A stretch of DNA of 64,000 nt, taken from Mesoaciditoga lauensis cd-1655R = DSM 25116 (GTDB taxonomy: Bacteria; Thermotogota; Thermotogae; Mesoaciditogales; Mesoaciditogaceae). The stretch covers positions 21,663-85,662 of the forward strand of contig NZ_JQJI01000008.1 of assembly GCF_000745455.1 (NCBI RefSeq), written 5' to 3'. The position numbers and the translations under genes are program-made. Position 1 is the first letter of the stretch; the number at the start of each line of letters is the position of its first letter. Positions 45,600 through 54,112 of the stretch are shown one piece after another. The notes beneath the pieces were generated by a model. The model had not been told where the DNA came from, made no database searches, and worked only from the letters and a program-made list of their open reading frames with translations.

Positions 45600-46005
45600 G
45601 CACCAAAATTATAGCACTCTAAAGCCCCATAAACAAAGGAATTTTTTGAATTTGTAAAAAATGGAAAAAATCGATCGTTCGGAACTTTTCTTAAGGGCAT
45701 TTTTTGAGGATTTTTCATCTCATTTTGATGAAAAAAGAAGTTTTCACCCCCTTTAGCTGACTTAAAGGCCAAGAAAAAACGGCCCAAAATTCAAAAAATC
45801 GATTTTAAGGCCATTTTCTCCCTTTTCATGTATAAAATTATATGAAATGGTGTTTTCTCCGCTCTGAGGGCCGTTTAAACGCTTCCACTTTTTTGATCTT
45901 TCCTTGTCACTTTTTCACCACTCACCATTCAACATTTACCATCTCAATCTTGCTTATGCGTCTTAAGAAATTAATCGGAAAACAACTTGCTCAATGAAAG
46001 TTCTT
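45600..46005. other. Gene-free AT-rich spacer
   Basis: About 400 bp between the palindrome and repeat copy 8. A 63-codon open frame on the minus strand has no ribosome site and an unremarkable composition. No structure or motif was found that supports a feature. Confidence 0.4.
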
Positions 46006-46009
46006 TATG

Positions 46010-46196
46010 CCAATTCGAAACGCAAACCAGCACTTATGAACTCTCCATCTGAAGACTCATAAAACGAGGTTGGGAAACACACGGATGTGTTGAGAAAGCG
46101 AAGCACTCACGGATGAGTGTCTGAGCGTGCCTCGTTTTTTGAGTCGTAAGATGGATAAAAGAGTGAATTCGTGCTGACTTGCGTTTCGATAAATAT
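46010..46196 (+). repeat. Family I element, copy 8 (variant ends)
   Basis: Central arms CATAAAACGAGG and CCTCGTTTTTTGAG as in copy 2, with the usual hairpins. Outer ends differ from the other copies: TTCGAAACGCAAACCAGCAC at the left and GTGCTGACTTGCGTTTCGA at the right, still complementary to each other. So the ends were exchanged or co-evolved while pairing was kept. It touches the 3' end of the ATPase gene. Confidence 0.8.
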
Positions 46197-46218
46197 AAGT
46201 TACAACACAAGAGACCAT

Positions 46219-47316
46219 TCAATATTTTGACAAAACAACATGTCTCACCATCGGATCGACAACGGTGTAAATTACCTTTTCTCCTTTTTCCTTTTTCACC
46301 CAACACATCTTTTCAAGATTGGTCAAAATCTCGAACAACCGTGAATCCGAGATTATATCGCCATTGATGGCGAAGATGTTCTTGATCTTAGACCATGTAT
46401 CTGCCCCACTTGCTATGTATTTCAACGCCTTTACGTATCGACGGCTTTTTCCGCTGAGTTCTTCTAACTCTCCTTTTATCATGCCCGTGATGGTCTTTAG
46501 CGTTTCATCCATCGCCGCATCGAAATTGCGCTTTTCCGAATACCTTATTCCAAATTGAACTAAGTATCCTGGAAGCCCACCAAGGATGTCCACCGCTTTT
46601 TCCAAATCAAAATCCACTTTAATTTTTAACTCTTCAAAGCCCCTTTTCAGAAAGAGAATAGACAGCTCTTTTGAAAAAGGTTGAAGTTGCACCTCTTTCA
46701 AAACTCTGCCGTAAAGCGGTGAATTGTAATCATCTGCGCTTAGAAAATCGTGAAGCAAACCAACTTCCGAACCAGTCAAGACGATTCTTATTCGTTCAAA
46801 ATTATCGTAGACATATGAAAAGAGCGCTAAAAGATCCTTTCCGCCTCTGGAACCGTAATGCTTGAAATATTGCGCTTCATCGAAGAAGAGAATAACGTAA
46901 GAGCGGTTCTTTTCTGCAAAATTTTCTATTCTTTCTAAAAGAGAGAGAATGTCTATCTCTTTCCAATCTAAAGAGACGGAATTACCATTTATGGATATGC
47001 CTTTTAGGGTTTTAAGAGATTTACGCAGTTTTTCCGATTTGGAAAAATTCGCCAACTCTTTTTCAATTTGGTTGACAAGGTGCATCTTTCGAATATTTCC
47101 GCCAGAATTCATGAAAAGAAGCCTGCCGTCCAGAGAAATTGAGGAATATTTTGATTCCGCGATCGAAACGCGTATCAAAGAGGATTTCCCCACCCTTCGT
47201 AAGCCTGTTATAAGGATGATTGGAAACTTTTTGAATGCTTCCATAACCCCTTCAAGCTCTTCTTTTCTATCGAAAAGATCGATTTTTCGCTTTTTAGGCT
47301 TAAGATCGAACAACAT
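46219..47316 (-). CDS. Archaeal-type AAA ATPase
   Basis: P-loop ATPase of 365 residues of the archaeal ATPase (STAND-related) family. Walker A TGLRRVGKSSLIR near residue 39, Walker B YVILFFDEAQ near 145, sensor-like IVLTGSEVGLL, and a C-terminal winged-helix-like segment (SDSRLFEILTNLEKMCWVKK). These proteins are common in thermophiles; their targets are mostly unknown and some belong to mobile regions. ATG at 47316 follows AGGTGA. Divergent to the ferritin-like gene with shared operator-like DNA. Confidence 0.82.
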   Translation of the reverse strand: MLFDLKPKKRKIDLFDRKEELEGVMEAFKKFPIILITGLRRVGKSSLIRVSIAESKYSSISLDGRLLFMNSGGNIRKMHLVNQIEKELANFSKSEKLRKSLKTLKGISINGNSVSLDWKEIDILSLLERIENFAEKNRSYVILFFDEAQYFKHYGSRGGKDLLALFSYVYDNFERIRIVLTGSEVGLLHDFLSADDYNSPLYGRVLKEVQLQPFSKELSILFLKRGFEELKIKVDFDLEKAVDILGGLPGYLVQFGIRYSEKRNFDAAMDETLKTITGMIKGELEELSGKSRRYVKALKYIASGADTWSKIKNIFAINGDIISDSRLFEILTNLEKMCWVKKEKGEKVIYTVVDPMVRHVVLSKY

Positions 47317-47370
47317 TATTATCACCTGAATTCGTCATCATTCTTATTTTGGCTCTTTTTTGTTCGTGTT

Positions 47371-47435
47371 CATTATATCACTTCTGATACCGGAAGTAGC
47401 TTCCGACACCGGAAGTGATATAAAAAGGAGTATAA
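47371..47435. promoter_or_regulatory. Shared operator-like repeats between divergent genes
   Basis: TATATCACTTC at 47375-47385 and GAAGTGATATA are inverted, and ACCGGAAGT is repeated with TTCCGACACCGG between. A TATAAT follows at 47430-47435 for the ferritin-like gene. No -35 consensus is visible, consistent with an activator or repressor site in that place. Confidence 0.55.
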
Positions 47436-47463
47436 TCGAATTAGCGAATAGGAGGTGAAAGTT

Positions 47464-47787
47464 ATGCCGAGTTTTGAAAATCCATTTTCAGGTCTTAAAA
47501 GCGGCAAAATGCTTACCGATGAAGAACTTGTAAGGGCTATAAGGTTCATGATTGCAGCTGAATACGAAGCGGTCCAGCTTTACACACAGCTTGCTGAGTC
47601 CACAAACAACAAACTAGCTCAAAACGTTTTAAGGGATATAGCAGATGAAGAGCGTGTGCACGCTGGAGAATTCCTTAGACTGCTTAAAGAACTCGCACCA
47701 GACGAAGAAGATTTTTATGCAGAAGGGGCAAAAGAAGTAGAAGAAGAAATAGAAAAATTGAATTGGGGATCTTCAAAGAAAGCGTGA
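47464..47787 (+). CDS. Ferritin-like (rubrerythrin-type) small protein
   Basis: A 107-residue half-ferritin helix pair. Metal ligands: Glu in AAEYEAVQLYTQ and the Glu-x-x-His in ADEERVHAGEF. Only one such pair is present, so a dimer would be needed to form a di-iron site, as in encapsulated-ferritin-type proteins. No rubredoxin domain and no encapsulin gene are seen. It probably stores iron or handles oxidants. ATG has AGGAGG eight bases upstream. Confidence 0.8.
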   Translation: MPSFENPFSGLKSGKMLTDEELVRAIRFMIAAEYEAVQLYTQLAESTNNKLAQNVLRDIADEERVHAGEFLRLLKELAPDEEDFYAEGAKEVEEEIEKLNWGSSKKA

Positions 47788-47814
47788 GGGTAACGATTTT
47801 AATCGTCGCAAAAA

Positions 47815-48060
47815 ATGTTTATTGAAACCCAGCCAGCACGAATTCACTCTTTTATTTGAAGTCTTTGCTCTTAACGTCATCTTGAAAGTTTCGAAGAAAC
47901 TATTCAGGACCTCTAATAAAGATAACAGTGCAAAACGAGGCATGCTTAGGTACTTTCTCGTGAGTGCTTCGCTTTTTCGGTGCGCCGGTGTGTCTCTAAT
48001 TCTGTTATTTCGCATCTTGTATGGCGCCCTCATGTGCTTTAGCGAAAACTTTGAAGGTGG
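47815..48060 (-). repeat. Family I element, copy 9 (decayed)
   Basis: Recognisable parts are CAGCACGAATTCACTCTTTT (as in copy 8), AAAACGAGGCATGCTTAGG, CGTGAGTGCTTCGCTTTTTC and CCTCATGTGCTTTAGCG. Many substitutions break the pairing. The remaining DNA to 48400 is AT-rich without a clear feature. Confidence 0.55.
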
Positions 48061-48400
48061 TAAGAACAAAAATAAAGGATCCAAGTATTGCAACACGATC
48101 ATTGCTACTGTCGAAGAAGAAATTTCACATATCTGAGCAAGCTAGAAAAATTTCCGTTTCTTACTCATTCTTCCTTCAAGCATTCATTTTTACTTCTCAC
48201 TATTTACCCACAAACTTACGCACATCAAGAGTTTGAAAATAATTAGCTTTACGAATTATGTTAAAAAGCGTATAATATTTCCAAAAAGAAACGCTACCTT
48301 GAATTATTTCTTTAATTCACAGTTAATGTGAACAAAAAACACAAATTGATCAAAAATTTTCTTTGAAAAATTTAAAAACAAAAATGGGTGGTGAATTTAA

Positions 48401-49081
48401 ATGTGTAGAATGATAGGATACTTGGCAGATAAGGATATCAACGTTTCTCTCTACTTCGAAGCGCTGAAGTTTCAAGCTGAGCATGGAAAGCATTCTCCCC
48501 ACAAAGACGGTTGGGGATACGCGACTTATAAAGATGAAGAGTTCAATTTCAAAAAAAGTTTAAAGCCAGTTTGGGAAGACACTTACAATGGTCCTGAAAA
48601 AGCTAAAACAGCCGTTCTTCATGCTAGACAAGCCAGCCCTTCAACGCCACTTGTATACCAAAATGCTCATCCCTTCATTTTTCAAGTAAACGGAGAAATA
48701 TGGTCTTTTGTACACAACGGTTCTATCAAAAACATTCCAGAAGAATGGGGAAAAGAGCTTGATTCAAAAGTATACGCAAATTTGATTGAAGAAGAACTCA
48801 AGAAAGGTGAATCTCCCATTGAATCAGTGAAAAAAGTCGCTGAAAAAATAAGAAATAAGTGTGAAATTACCGCAATAAATGCCTTTTTAGTAACATCTGA
48901 TCAATTCTTAGCTGTAAGACATTCAGATGAATCCCATATGCTTTTTTATCATGCTGATGAGAGTATTTTTGAAATCTCGACGGAGGCTGTAAAGGAAAAT
49001 TGGATAGAAATGAAGAATCCAAGTATGATATTCGCCCAAAGAAAAGAAGGAAAAATTGAATTCCAATTTCTCGAGCTTTAA
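48401..49081 (+). CDS. Class II glutamine amidotransferase (YafJ-like)
   Basis: A 226-residue Ntn-type amidotransferase. Nucleophile Cys2 in MCRMIGYLA is exposed after removal of Met1. Other family features are HKDGWGYATY, HARQASPSTPL and FVHNGSI. Such stand-alone domains resemble YafJ and the ergothioneine gamma-glutamyl hydrolase EgtC; the physiological substrate is uncertain. It has GGTGGTG upstream and its own terminator downstream. Confidence 0.87.
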   Translation: MCRMIGYLADKDINVSLYFEALKFQAEHGKHSPHKDGWGYATYKDEEFNFKKSLKPVWEDTYNGPEKAKTAVLHARQASPSTPLVYQNAHPFIFQVNGEIWSFVHNGSIKNIPEEWGKELDSKVYANLIEEELKKGESPIESVKKVAEKIRNKCEITAINAFLVTSDQFLAVRHSDESHMLFYHADESIFEISTEAVKENWIEMKNPSMIFAQRKEGKIEFQFLEL

Positions 49082-49095
49082 TGGCTCGAGAAATT
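49065..49095 (+). terminator. Terminator after the amidotransferase gene
   Basis: AATTTCTCGAGC and GCTCGAGAAATT form a perfect 12-bp stem with a seven-base loop, followed by TAATTTAAT. The stem includes the last codons. Confidence 0.75.
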
Positions 49096-49118
49096 TAATT
49101 TAATATGGAGGTGGTATT

Positions 49119-50966
49119 GTGAAAAGAGTTCCTTTGTTCTTCCTTTTACTCTTGATTATCGTGTCTATGGTTGGACTGGCAACGAACTCAGACACTATAG
49201 TCGAAGAGTCAATAGGATCTGTTCCCACCCTTGATCCGGGCTGGTCATATGACACCACATCTGGTGAAGTTATTTACCAGATGTATGATAATCTCATCCA
49301 ATACGATCGTGAATCCACTTCTAAATTCCTTCCCATGCTTTCTACAAATGTTCCAAGCGTAGAAGATGGAACGATTCTGGATAACGGAAAAACTTTTGTT
49401 TTTCACATCAGACAAAACGTCCAATTTCATAATGGAGACATTTTGACTCCTCAAGATGTTGTTTACTCACTGGAAAGATCTGTGATCTTCGATAGATCAG
49501 GCGGGCCATCGTGGATGTTAACTGAAGCGTTAATGCCAAAAATCAACGGCTCATATGTTGATTCAATTACGGATTGGGTCGTTAAACTTGCTGGTGTCAA
49601 ATCCTATGATGATCTTTTCATAGAAGGCACCAAAACTCCAAAAAATGAAAGATATAGAAAGGCTCTAATAAATGCTTACAACATTTTGGATGAGGCATTT
49701 GAAATAAAAGGAAATACGGTCATCATTCATCTTCCACATGTCTACCCACCTTTCTTGTACATACTTACTCACTCAAGAAGAAGCTCTTCTATACTGGATA
49801 AAAAATGGGCCATCGAAAATGGCGCATGGGATGGAAAAGCTGACACATGGTGGAAGTATCATAACCCCACGCGTGAAAAAGATCCTCTTTACTCTATAGA
49901 AAATGGAACTGGGCCTTTCATGCTTGAAAGATGGACAAGAGGAAGAGAAATTGTGTTCAAGAGATTTGATAACTATTGGGCTGGTCCAGCTAAGATAAAG
50001 TATGCAATCATAAAAAGAGTTCAAGAATTTACCACAAGGAAATTGGATCTCATGCGTGGAAATGCAGACATAATATACGTTCCAATTCAATATCTTGTGC
50101 AAGTTAACAAGTTGCCAAATGTTAACGTATACAGCTATCCAACTTTCCTTATCAACGCTATTCACATGACATGGGATATATTTGCGAAGGGAAATCCGTA
50201 TATTGGTTCCGGGAAATTGGATGGTAAGGGTATACCAGCCAACTTCTTTGCTGATAAGAATGTAAGAATGGGATTCGCATATCTCTTTGCGTACAAAAAA
50301 TACATAGAAGAAGCTTGGTACGGAAAAGCAATTGTACCAAATGGTGCGCTTGCGCAGGGAATGGTTGGTTATAATCCAAAAGTTCCAACTCCCTTTAATC
50401 AAGACCTGCAAAAAGCGACAGAGTACTTTAAAAAAGCTTTCAATGGTGAATTATGGAAGAAAGGTTTTGAGTTTACAGCCGTTTATAACACAGGAAATGC
50501 TCAACGAAAGACCGCCCTTGAAATAATAAGTGCATATGCCAGAAAAATAAACCCGAAATTCAAGATACGAATTGCAGGAGAATTATGGCCAGCCTTCTTG
50601 AGCGATTTTCACAATCAAAAACTTCCAATGTACCTCTTAGGCTGGGTATCAGATTACCCTGATCCATACAACCTTGCGTGGACATATTACGGCTCAACGG
50701 GTGTTTTTGGCTCCTCACTTGGCAACGCTTATATAAAATGGGCACAAGAACATATGGATCCTTTACTCACCGAGTCAATGAATACACTTGATCCCCAAAA
50801 ACGTCAAAAGATATATGAGCAGTTAAATACTCTTTCGCATGATAACGCAGTTTACATCTTTACGACGCAGCCACAAGGATTACAAGTTCAGAAATCAAAC
50901 GTTCAAGGATGGTTCTACAATTCTGTAAGACCAGGACAGGATTTTTATTATCTGTCTAAAAAATAA
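49119..50966 (+). CDS. ABC transporter peptide-binding protein (family 5)
   Basis: Extracytoplasmic oligopeptide- or sugar-binding protein of 615 residues. Signal peptide at the N-terminus (VPLFFLLLLIIVSMVGLA), no lipobox. SBP family 5 features are SIGSVPTLDPGWSYDTTSG, the FHIRQNVQFHNGDILTPQDVVYSLER block and LLGWVSDYPDPYNL. GTG follows a GGAGGTGG site. No permease or ATPase is adjacent, and the gene is closed by a terminator, so it is an orphan binding protein. In thermophiles this family often binds oligosaccharides. Confidence 0.9.
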   Translation: MKRVPLFFLLLLIIVSMVGLATNSDTIVEESIGSVPTLDPGWSYDTTSGEVIYQMYDNLIQYDRESTSKFLPMLSTNVPSVEDGTILDNGKTFVFHIRQNVQFHNGDILTPQDVVYSLERSVIFDRSGGPSWMLTEALMPKINGSYVDSITDWVVKLAGVKSYDDLFIEGTKTPKNERYRKALINAYNILDEAFEIKGNTVIIHLPHVYPPFLYILTHSRRSSSILDKKWAIENGAWDGKADTWWKYHNPTREKDPLYSIENGTGPFMLERWTRGREIVFKRFDNYWAGPAKIKYAIIKRVQEFTTRKLDLMRGNADIIYVPIQYLVQVNKLPNVNVYSYPTFLINAIHMTWDIFAKGNPYIGSGKLDGKGIPANFFADKNVRMGFAYLFAYKKYIEEAWYGKAIVPNGALAQGMVGYNPKVPTPFNQDLQKATEYFKKAFNGELWKKGFEFTAVYNTGNAQRKTALEIISAYARKINPKFKIRIAGELWPAFLSDFHNQKLPMYLLGWVSDYPDPYNLAWTYYGSTGVFGSSLGNAYIKWAQEHMDPLLTESMNTLDPQKRQKIYEQLNTLSHDNAVYIFTTQPQGLQVQKSNVQGWFYNSVRPGQDFYYLSKK

Positions 50967-50988
50967 CATTAGAGGCTAAAATCGTTTT

Positions 50989-51020
50989 AAAAGGGCATCA
51001 TCCGTGGATGACGCCCTTTT
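50989..51020 (+). terminator. Terminator of the binding-protein gene
   Basis: AAAAGGGCATCATCC pairs with GGATGACGCCCTTTT (one mismatch), followed by GGTTTAAAA. Located 23 bp after the stop. Confidence 0.8.
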
Positions 51021-51104
51021 GGTTTAAAAAATAGAGAAATTGTTATAAAATGCAGTTGTCGTTTTGTAGAAAAGAGAAAATTCAAAGCACGAGGTGAAAA
51101 ACAA

Positions 51105-51597
51105 ATGGAACCTGTCGTGATAGAAGAATACAACCCAGAATGGCCAAAGATGTTTGAAAATGAAAAGCAAAGAATAAATGCTTTAAGCGAAAATGTAAGT
51201 GTTGAACACATTGGAAGCACATCCGTTGAAGGCGCGTGCGCAAAGCCCATAATAGATATCCTTGTTGGTGTAAAAAAGTTAGAAGCAGCAGCGGAACTTA
51301 TTAAAAAACTCCAAACACTTGATTATGAGTACATTCCAGAATTTGAAAAAGAAATTCCGGATAGAAGATATCTTCAAAGGACTGGTTTTCACATCCATAT
51401 AGCAAAAAAAAGGTGGAAAATTTTGGAATTCCCACATTTTGTTCAGAGACTTCCTGCGTGCACATCCATTCAGTCTTCAAGCGTATTGTGAGCTGAAAAA
51501 GCGTCTCGCGGAAAAGTATAAAAACGACAGAAATGCTTATACAAACGCCAAAAGTGAGTTTATACGTGGAATATTGGAAGGATTGAAGAATGCTTGA
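51105..51597 (+). pseudogene. GrpB family (UPF0157) nucleotidyltransferase-like gene, frameshifted
   Basis: The first 101 codons read as a GrpB/UPF0157 protein: YNPEWPKMFENEKQRI, VEHIGSTSVEGACAKPIIDI and TGFHIHIAKK. At a run of eight A (about 51404-51411) the frame changes; the remaining family sequence (FRDFLRAHPFSLQAYCELKK and then KSEFIRGILEGLKNA) continues in the next frame to the stop at 51595-51597. In the first frame translation ends at 51491 after an unrelated tail. One A less would restore a full protein of 163 residues. Could be a real frameshift, slippage-controlled expression, or an assembly error. Confidence 0.75.
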
Positions 51598-51713
51598 AAT
51601 CTTGCCAAAACAGATTTGATCGTGGTTTACCTATATAAACCTAAAAATATCTTTATTTTACTGAGAAAACCTAATTTATACATAAAAAATATTGTAAACC
51701 AAAGGAGGAAAAA

Positions 51714-52277
51714 TTGAAAGAAGAAATTGCCATTTTTGCAGGCGGGTGTTTTTGGGGGATGGAATACGCTTTTTCAAAGATCGAAGGAATTATCGAAATA
51801 AAAGTTGGCTACACAGGTGGAACAACGCAAAACCCCATATATGAAGAGGTTTCAACCGGTTCCACAGGACATCGTGAGGCGGTGATGTTGAGGTACGATG
51901 CAGACGTTATTACCTATGAAGAATTGCTTGAAACCTTTTGGAAAAACATAGATCCAACAGATGAAAACGGGCAATTCTTAGATAGAAGCTCTCAATACAC
52001 AACCGCCATATTCTATTCAACCGAGAAACAACGCCTGCTTGCTGAAAGAACGAAAGAGAAGTTGGAAAAATCCAAGTTCTTCGACAAGCCAATAGCAACC
52101 AAAATCTTACCGCTTGGAAAATTCTACCCAGCCGAAGAGTATCACCAACATTATTATCTTAAATATCCAACGGATTTTCGAATGTATCGTTATCTCTCTA
52201 AAAAGACGGACTTTCTCAAAAAGATATGGCAAAAACGTTTCGATCCCAAATTAAACGAAGATCATGATGTGCACTGA
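51714..52277 (+). CDS. msrA: Peptide methionine sulfoxide reductase A
   Basis: Reduces methionine-S-sulfoxide in proteins. Active-site motif [11 protein letters not shown] at residues 10-20, followed by [26 protein letters not shown] and the [11 protein letters not shown] substrate region. 187 residues, single-domain. TTG follows AAAGGAGG five bases upstream. The palindrome GGTTTA-6 bp-TAAACC at 51624-51641 lies in the leader. The reductant is probably thioredoxin. Confidence 0.93.
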   Translation: MKEEIAIFAGGCFWGMEYAFSKIEGIIEIKVGYTGGTTQNPIYEEVSTGSTGHREAVMLRYDADVITYEELLETFWKNIDPTDENGQFLDRSSQYTTAIFYSTEKQRLLAERTKEKLEKSKFFDKPIATKILPLGKFYPAEEYHQHYYLKYPTDFRMYRYLSKKTDFLKKIWQKRFDPKLNEDHDVH

Positions 52278-52307
52278 GAGAAGTTCGACTTGGATCACCT
52301 CTGGCGA

Positions 52308-53330
52308 TCAAAACTTTGCTCTTTCGTATTGAAAAGGCCATTCTAACTCAATTCCCGCTTCTTTTGCAGCTTTTAAAGGCCAGTAAGGTTCTCTCAAAAG
52401 TTGTCTTCCAAAATAGACGAGATCGCATTTAGTATTTACCGCATATTCAGCAAGGGGATATGTGGTTATCAAGCCACCACCAATGGTATAAAGTCCCGTT
52501 ATTTCTTTGATCTTCGCAGCGTTATCAAGCTGATAACCCGGAAAGGTGTTTACATGATTTTCCGGCATTATCCCTCCTCCGCTAACGTCCACAACGTCTA
52601 TCATGTCAGAAATGTGGTTTAAGATCTCTGCCACATCTCCCACTTTATTTCCACCTTCATAATAATCATCTGCAGAAACTCTTATCATCAAAGGCATGTC
52701 GTGGGGCATTTTTGACTTCACGCCTTGAACTATTTCTTTAAGGAATCTTGCCCTATTTTCCAAACTGCCACCATATTCATCCTTTCTTTTGTTGGTAAGC
52801 GGAGAAAAAAATTCGTTGATCAAATAACCGTGAGCAGCATGAATTTCCACGGCATCGAATCCAGCTAAAACTGCTCGTTCAGCCGCTTTTGAAAAATTAT
52901 CTGCCACTTCGTCTATTCTGTTTTTATCCATTTGCACAGGTTGGCGATACTTTTCACTGTTGCTAAATCTTATAACCGACGGGGCAATTGGCAAAACGGC
53001 AGTTCTACTTTTTCTACCGGCATGTGCAAGCTGAATTGCCACCTTTGAACCGTTTTCATGTATGGCACTCGTTAGCCTTTTTAATCCCTCAACATGCTGT
53101 TCGCTCCAAATACCGAGATCGTTAAAAGAAATTCTGCCGTCTGGTTCCACACTTGTAGCTTCAAGGATTATAAGCCCTACGCCGCCAACGGCTCGCGATG
53201 CGTAATGGAAAATGTGCCAATCTTTGACAAAACCATTTTCATCAGAAGAATATTGGCACATGGGCGCCATGACTATTCTGTTTTTAAGTCTTAATCCCTT
53301 TACCTTAAAATCTTCAAAAAGCGTAATCAT
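52308..53330 (-). CDS. NADH:flavin oxidoreductase, Old Yellow Enzyme family (YqjM-like)
   Basis: FMN enzyme of 340 residues that reduces activated C=C bonds. YqjM-class features are RIVMAPMCQYSS with the conserved Cys, HAGRKSR, the His pair AVEIHAAHGYLINEFFSPLTN, and GGSLENRARF. Thermophilic OYEs of this class are common. Single gene convergent with msrA, 30 bp apart. Confidence 0.9.
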   Translation of the reverse strand: MITLFEDFKVKGLRLKNRIVMAPMCQYSSDENGFVKDWHIFHYASRAVGGVGLIILEATSVEPDGRISFNDLGIWSEQHVEGLKRLTSAIHENGSKVAIQLAHAGRKSRTAVLPIAPSVIRFSNSEKYRQPVQMDKNRIDEVADNFSKAAERAVLAGFDAVEIHAAHGYLINEFFSPLTNKRKDEYGGSLENRARFLKEIVQGVKSKMPHDMPLMIRVSADDYYEGGNKVGDVAEILNHISDMIDVVDVSGGGIMPENHVNTFPGYQLDNAAKIKEITGLYTIGGGLITTYPLAEYAVNTKCDLVYFGRQLLREPYWPLKAAKEAGIELEWPFQYERAKF

Positions 53331-53493
53331 CACTCCCTTTTGCTTTAAAGTTTGGAGGTATAACGTCTTTGGCGTTGTTTTATTATACTCAAAAAAATCA
53401 TATTAAATTGCCATATTAAGATATTTGTAGGCCTTAAACTTCTAACACTATTTTTACTTAAAACAAAGTCTTTTTATCTTAAGTAAAATATGT

Positions 53494-53515
53494 TATACTG
53501 GACTAAAGTAGTCCA
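53494..53515 (+). promoter_or_regulatory. -10 region and operator palindrome for cysE-cysK
   Basis: TATACT at 53494-53499 overlaps TGGACT-AAAGT-AGTCCA (53499-53515), a perfect 6-bp inverted repeat. A regulator bound here would cover the start site; a sulfur-responsive repressor such as CymR is possible but not shown. Confidence 0.55.
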
Positions 53516-53537
53516 ATTAAAGAAGAGGGTGATAACA

Positions 53538-53570
53538 ATGGGATGCGTTTTTTCAAAGAGATTCACCTAA
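53538..53570 (+). CDS. Possible leader peptide before cysE
   Basis: ATG at 53538 is six bases after GAGGGTG and starts a ten-codon frame, MGCVFSKRFT, whose TAA overlaps an ATG (TAATG) in the cysE frame at 53570. It has the best spacing of the three candidate starts here. It contains one Cys and one Ser codon. It may only raise cysE translation by coupling. Confidence 0.35.
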   Translation: MGCVFSKRFT

Positions 53571-54112
53571 TGTTTGAGAGTATAAAAAAAGATTACCACC
53601 TTGGCATTGAATCTGATCCATCATTAAAGTCTAAATGGGATCTCATTCTTTTTTCTTCATCTTTCCATGGCTTGATCCTTTACCGCATTTCACATATGTT
53701 TTGGAATTTAAAACTGAGATTTTTAGCTATGTTTTTTAGAGGAGCAGCACGGGTGTTTTACGCCATGGATATTCATCCCGCGGCAGATATAGAACCTGGC
53801 ATATTTATCGATCATGGTATAGGAGTTGTAATTGGAGAAACCGCATCAGTGGGAAGCGGTACTTTAATCTATCACGGCGTAACATTAGGAAGTAGCCACA
53901 TCACAAAAGGAAAACGCCACCCAAGCATTGGACGCAATGTTTTTATAGGGGCAAATGCTTCTATTCTTGGTCCGATTAAAATTTGTGATGGTGCAAAAAT
54001 AGGGGCAAATTCCGTGGTAATTCATAACGTTCCGTGTGCTTGTACAGTAGTAGGAAATCCAGCAAAAATAGTCAGAGCCAATAAAACAAAGAGAAGAGAT
54101 GATGCCATTTGA
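53543..54112 (+). CDS. cysE: Serine O-acetyltransferase
   Basis: Makes O-acetylserine from serine and acetyl-CoA, the first step of cysteine synthesis. It is a left-handed beta helix with hexapeptide repeats: MDIHPAADIEPGIFIDHGIG, VIGETASVGSGTLIYHGVTL and IGRNVFIGANASILGPI. The frame is open from 53543 (189 residues), but MFESIKKDYHLGIESDP from ATG 53570 is the usual family start, so 180 residues is plausible. Adjacent cysK overlaps by 4 bp, so the two probably form a cysteine synthase unit. Confidence 0.92.
   Translation: MRFFKEIHLMFESIKKDYHLGIESDPSLKSKWDLILFSSSFHGLILYRISHMFWNLKLRFLAMFFRGAARVFYAMDIHPAADIEPGIFIDHGIGVVIGETASVGSGTLIYHGVTLGSSHITKGKRHPSIGRNVFIGANASILGPIKICDGAKIGANSVVIHNVPCACTVVGNPAKIVRANKTKRRDDAI

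Noticed and set aside
45596..45787. 63-codon frame on the minus strand before the PatB-like gene
   Set aside because: No start site with ribosome binding sequence, and low-complexity composition.
48021..48236. 71-codon frame after the ferritin-like gene
   Set aside because: Overlaps the decayed repeat copy 9 and has no supporting motif.
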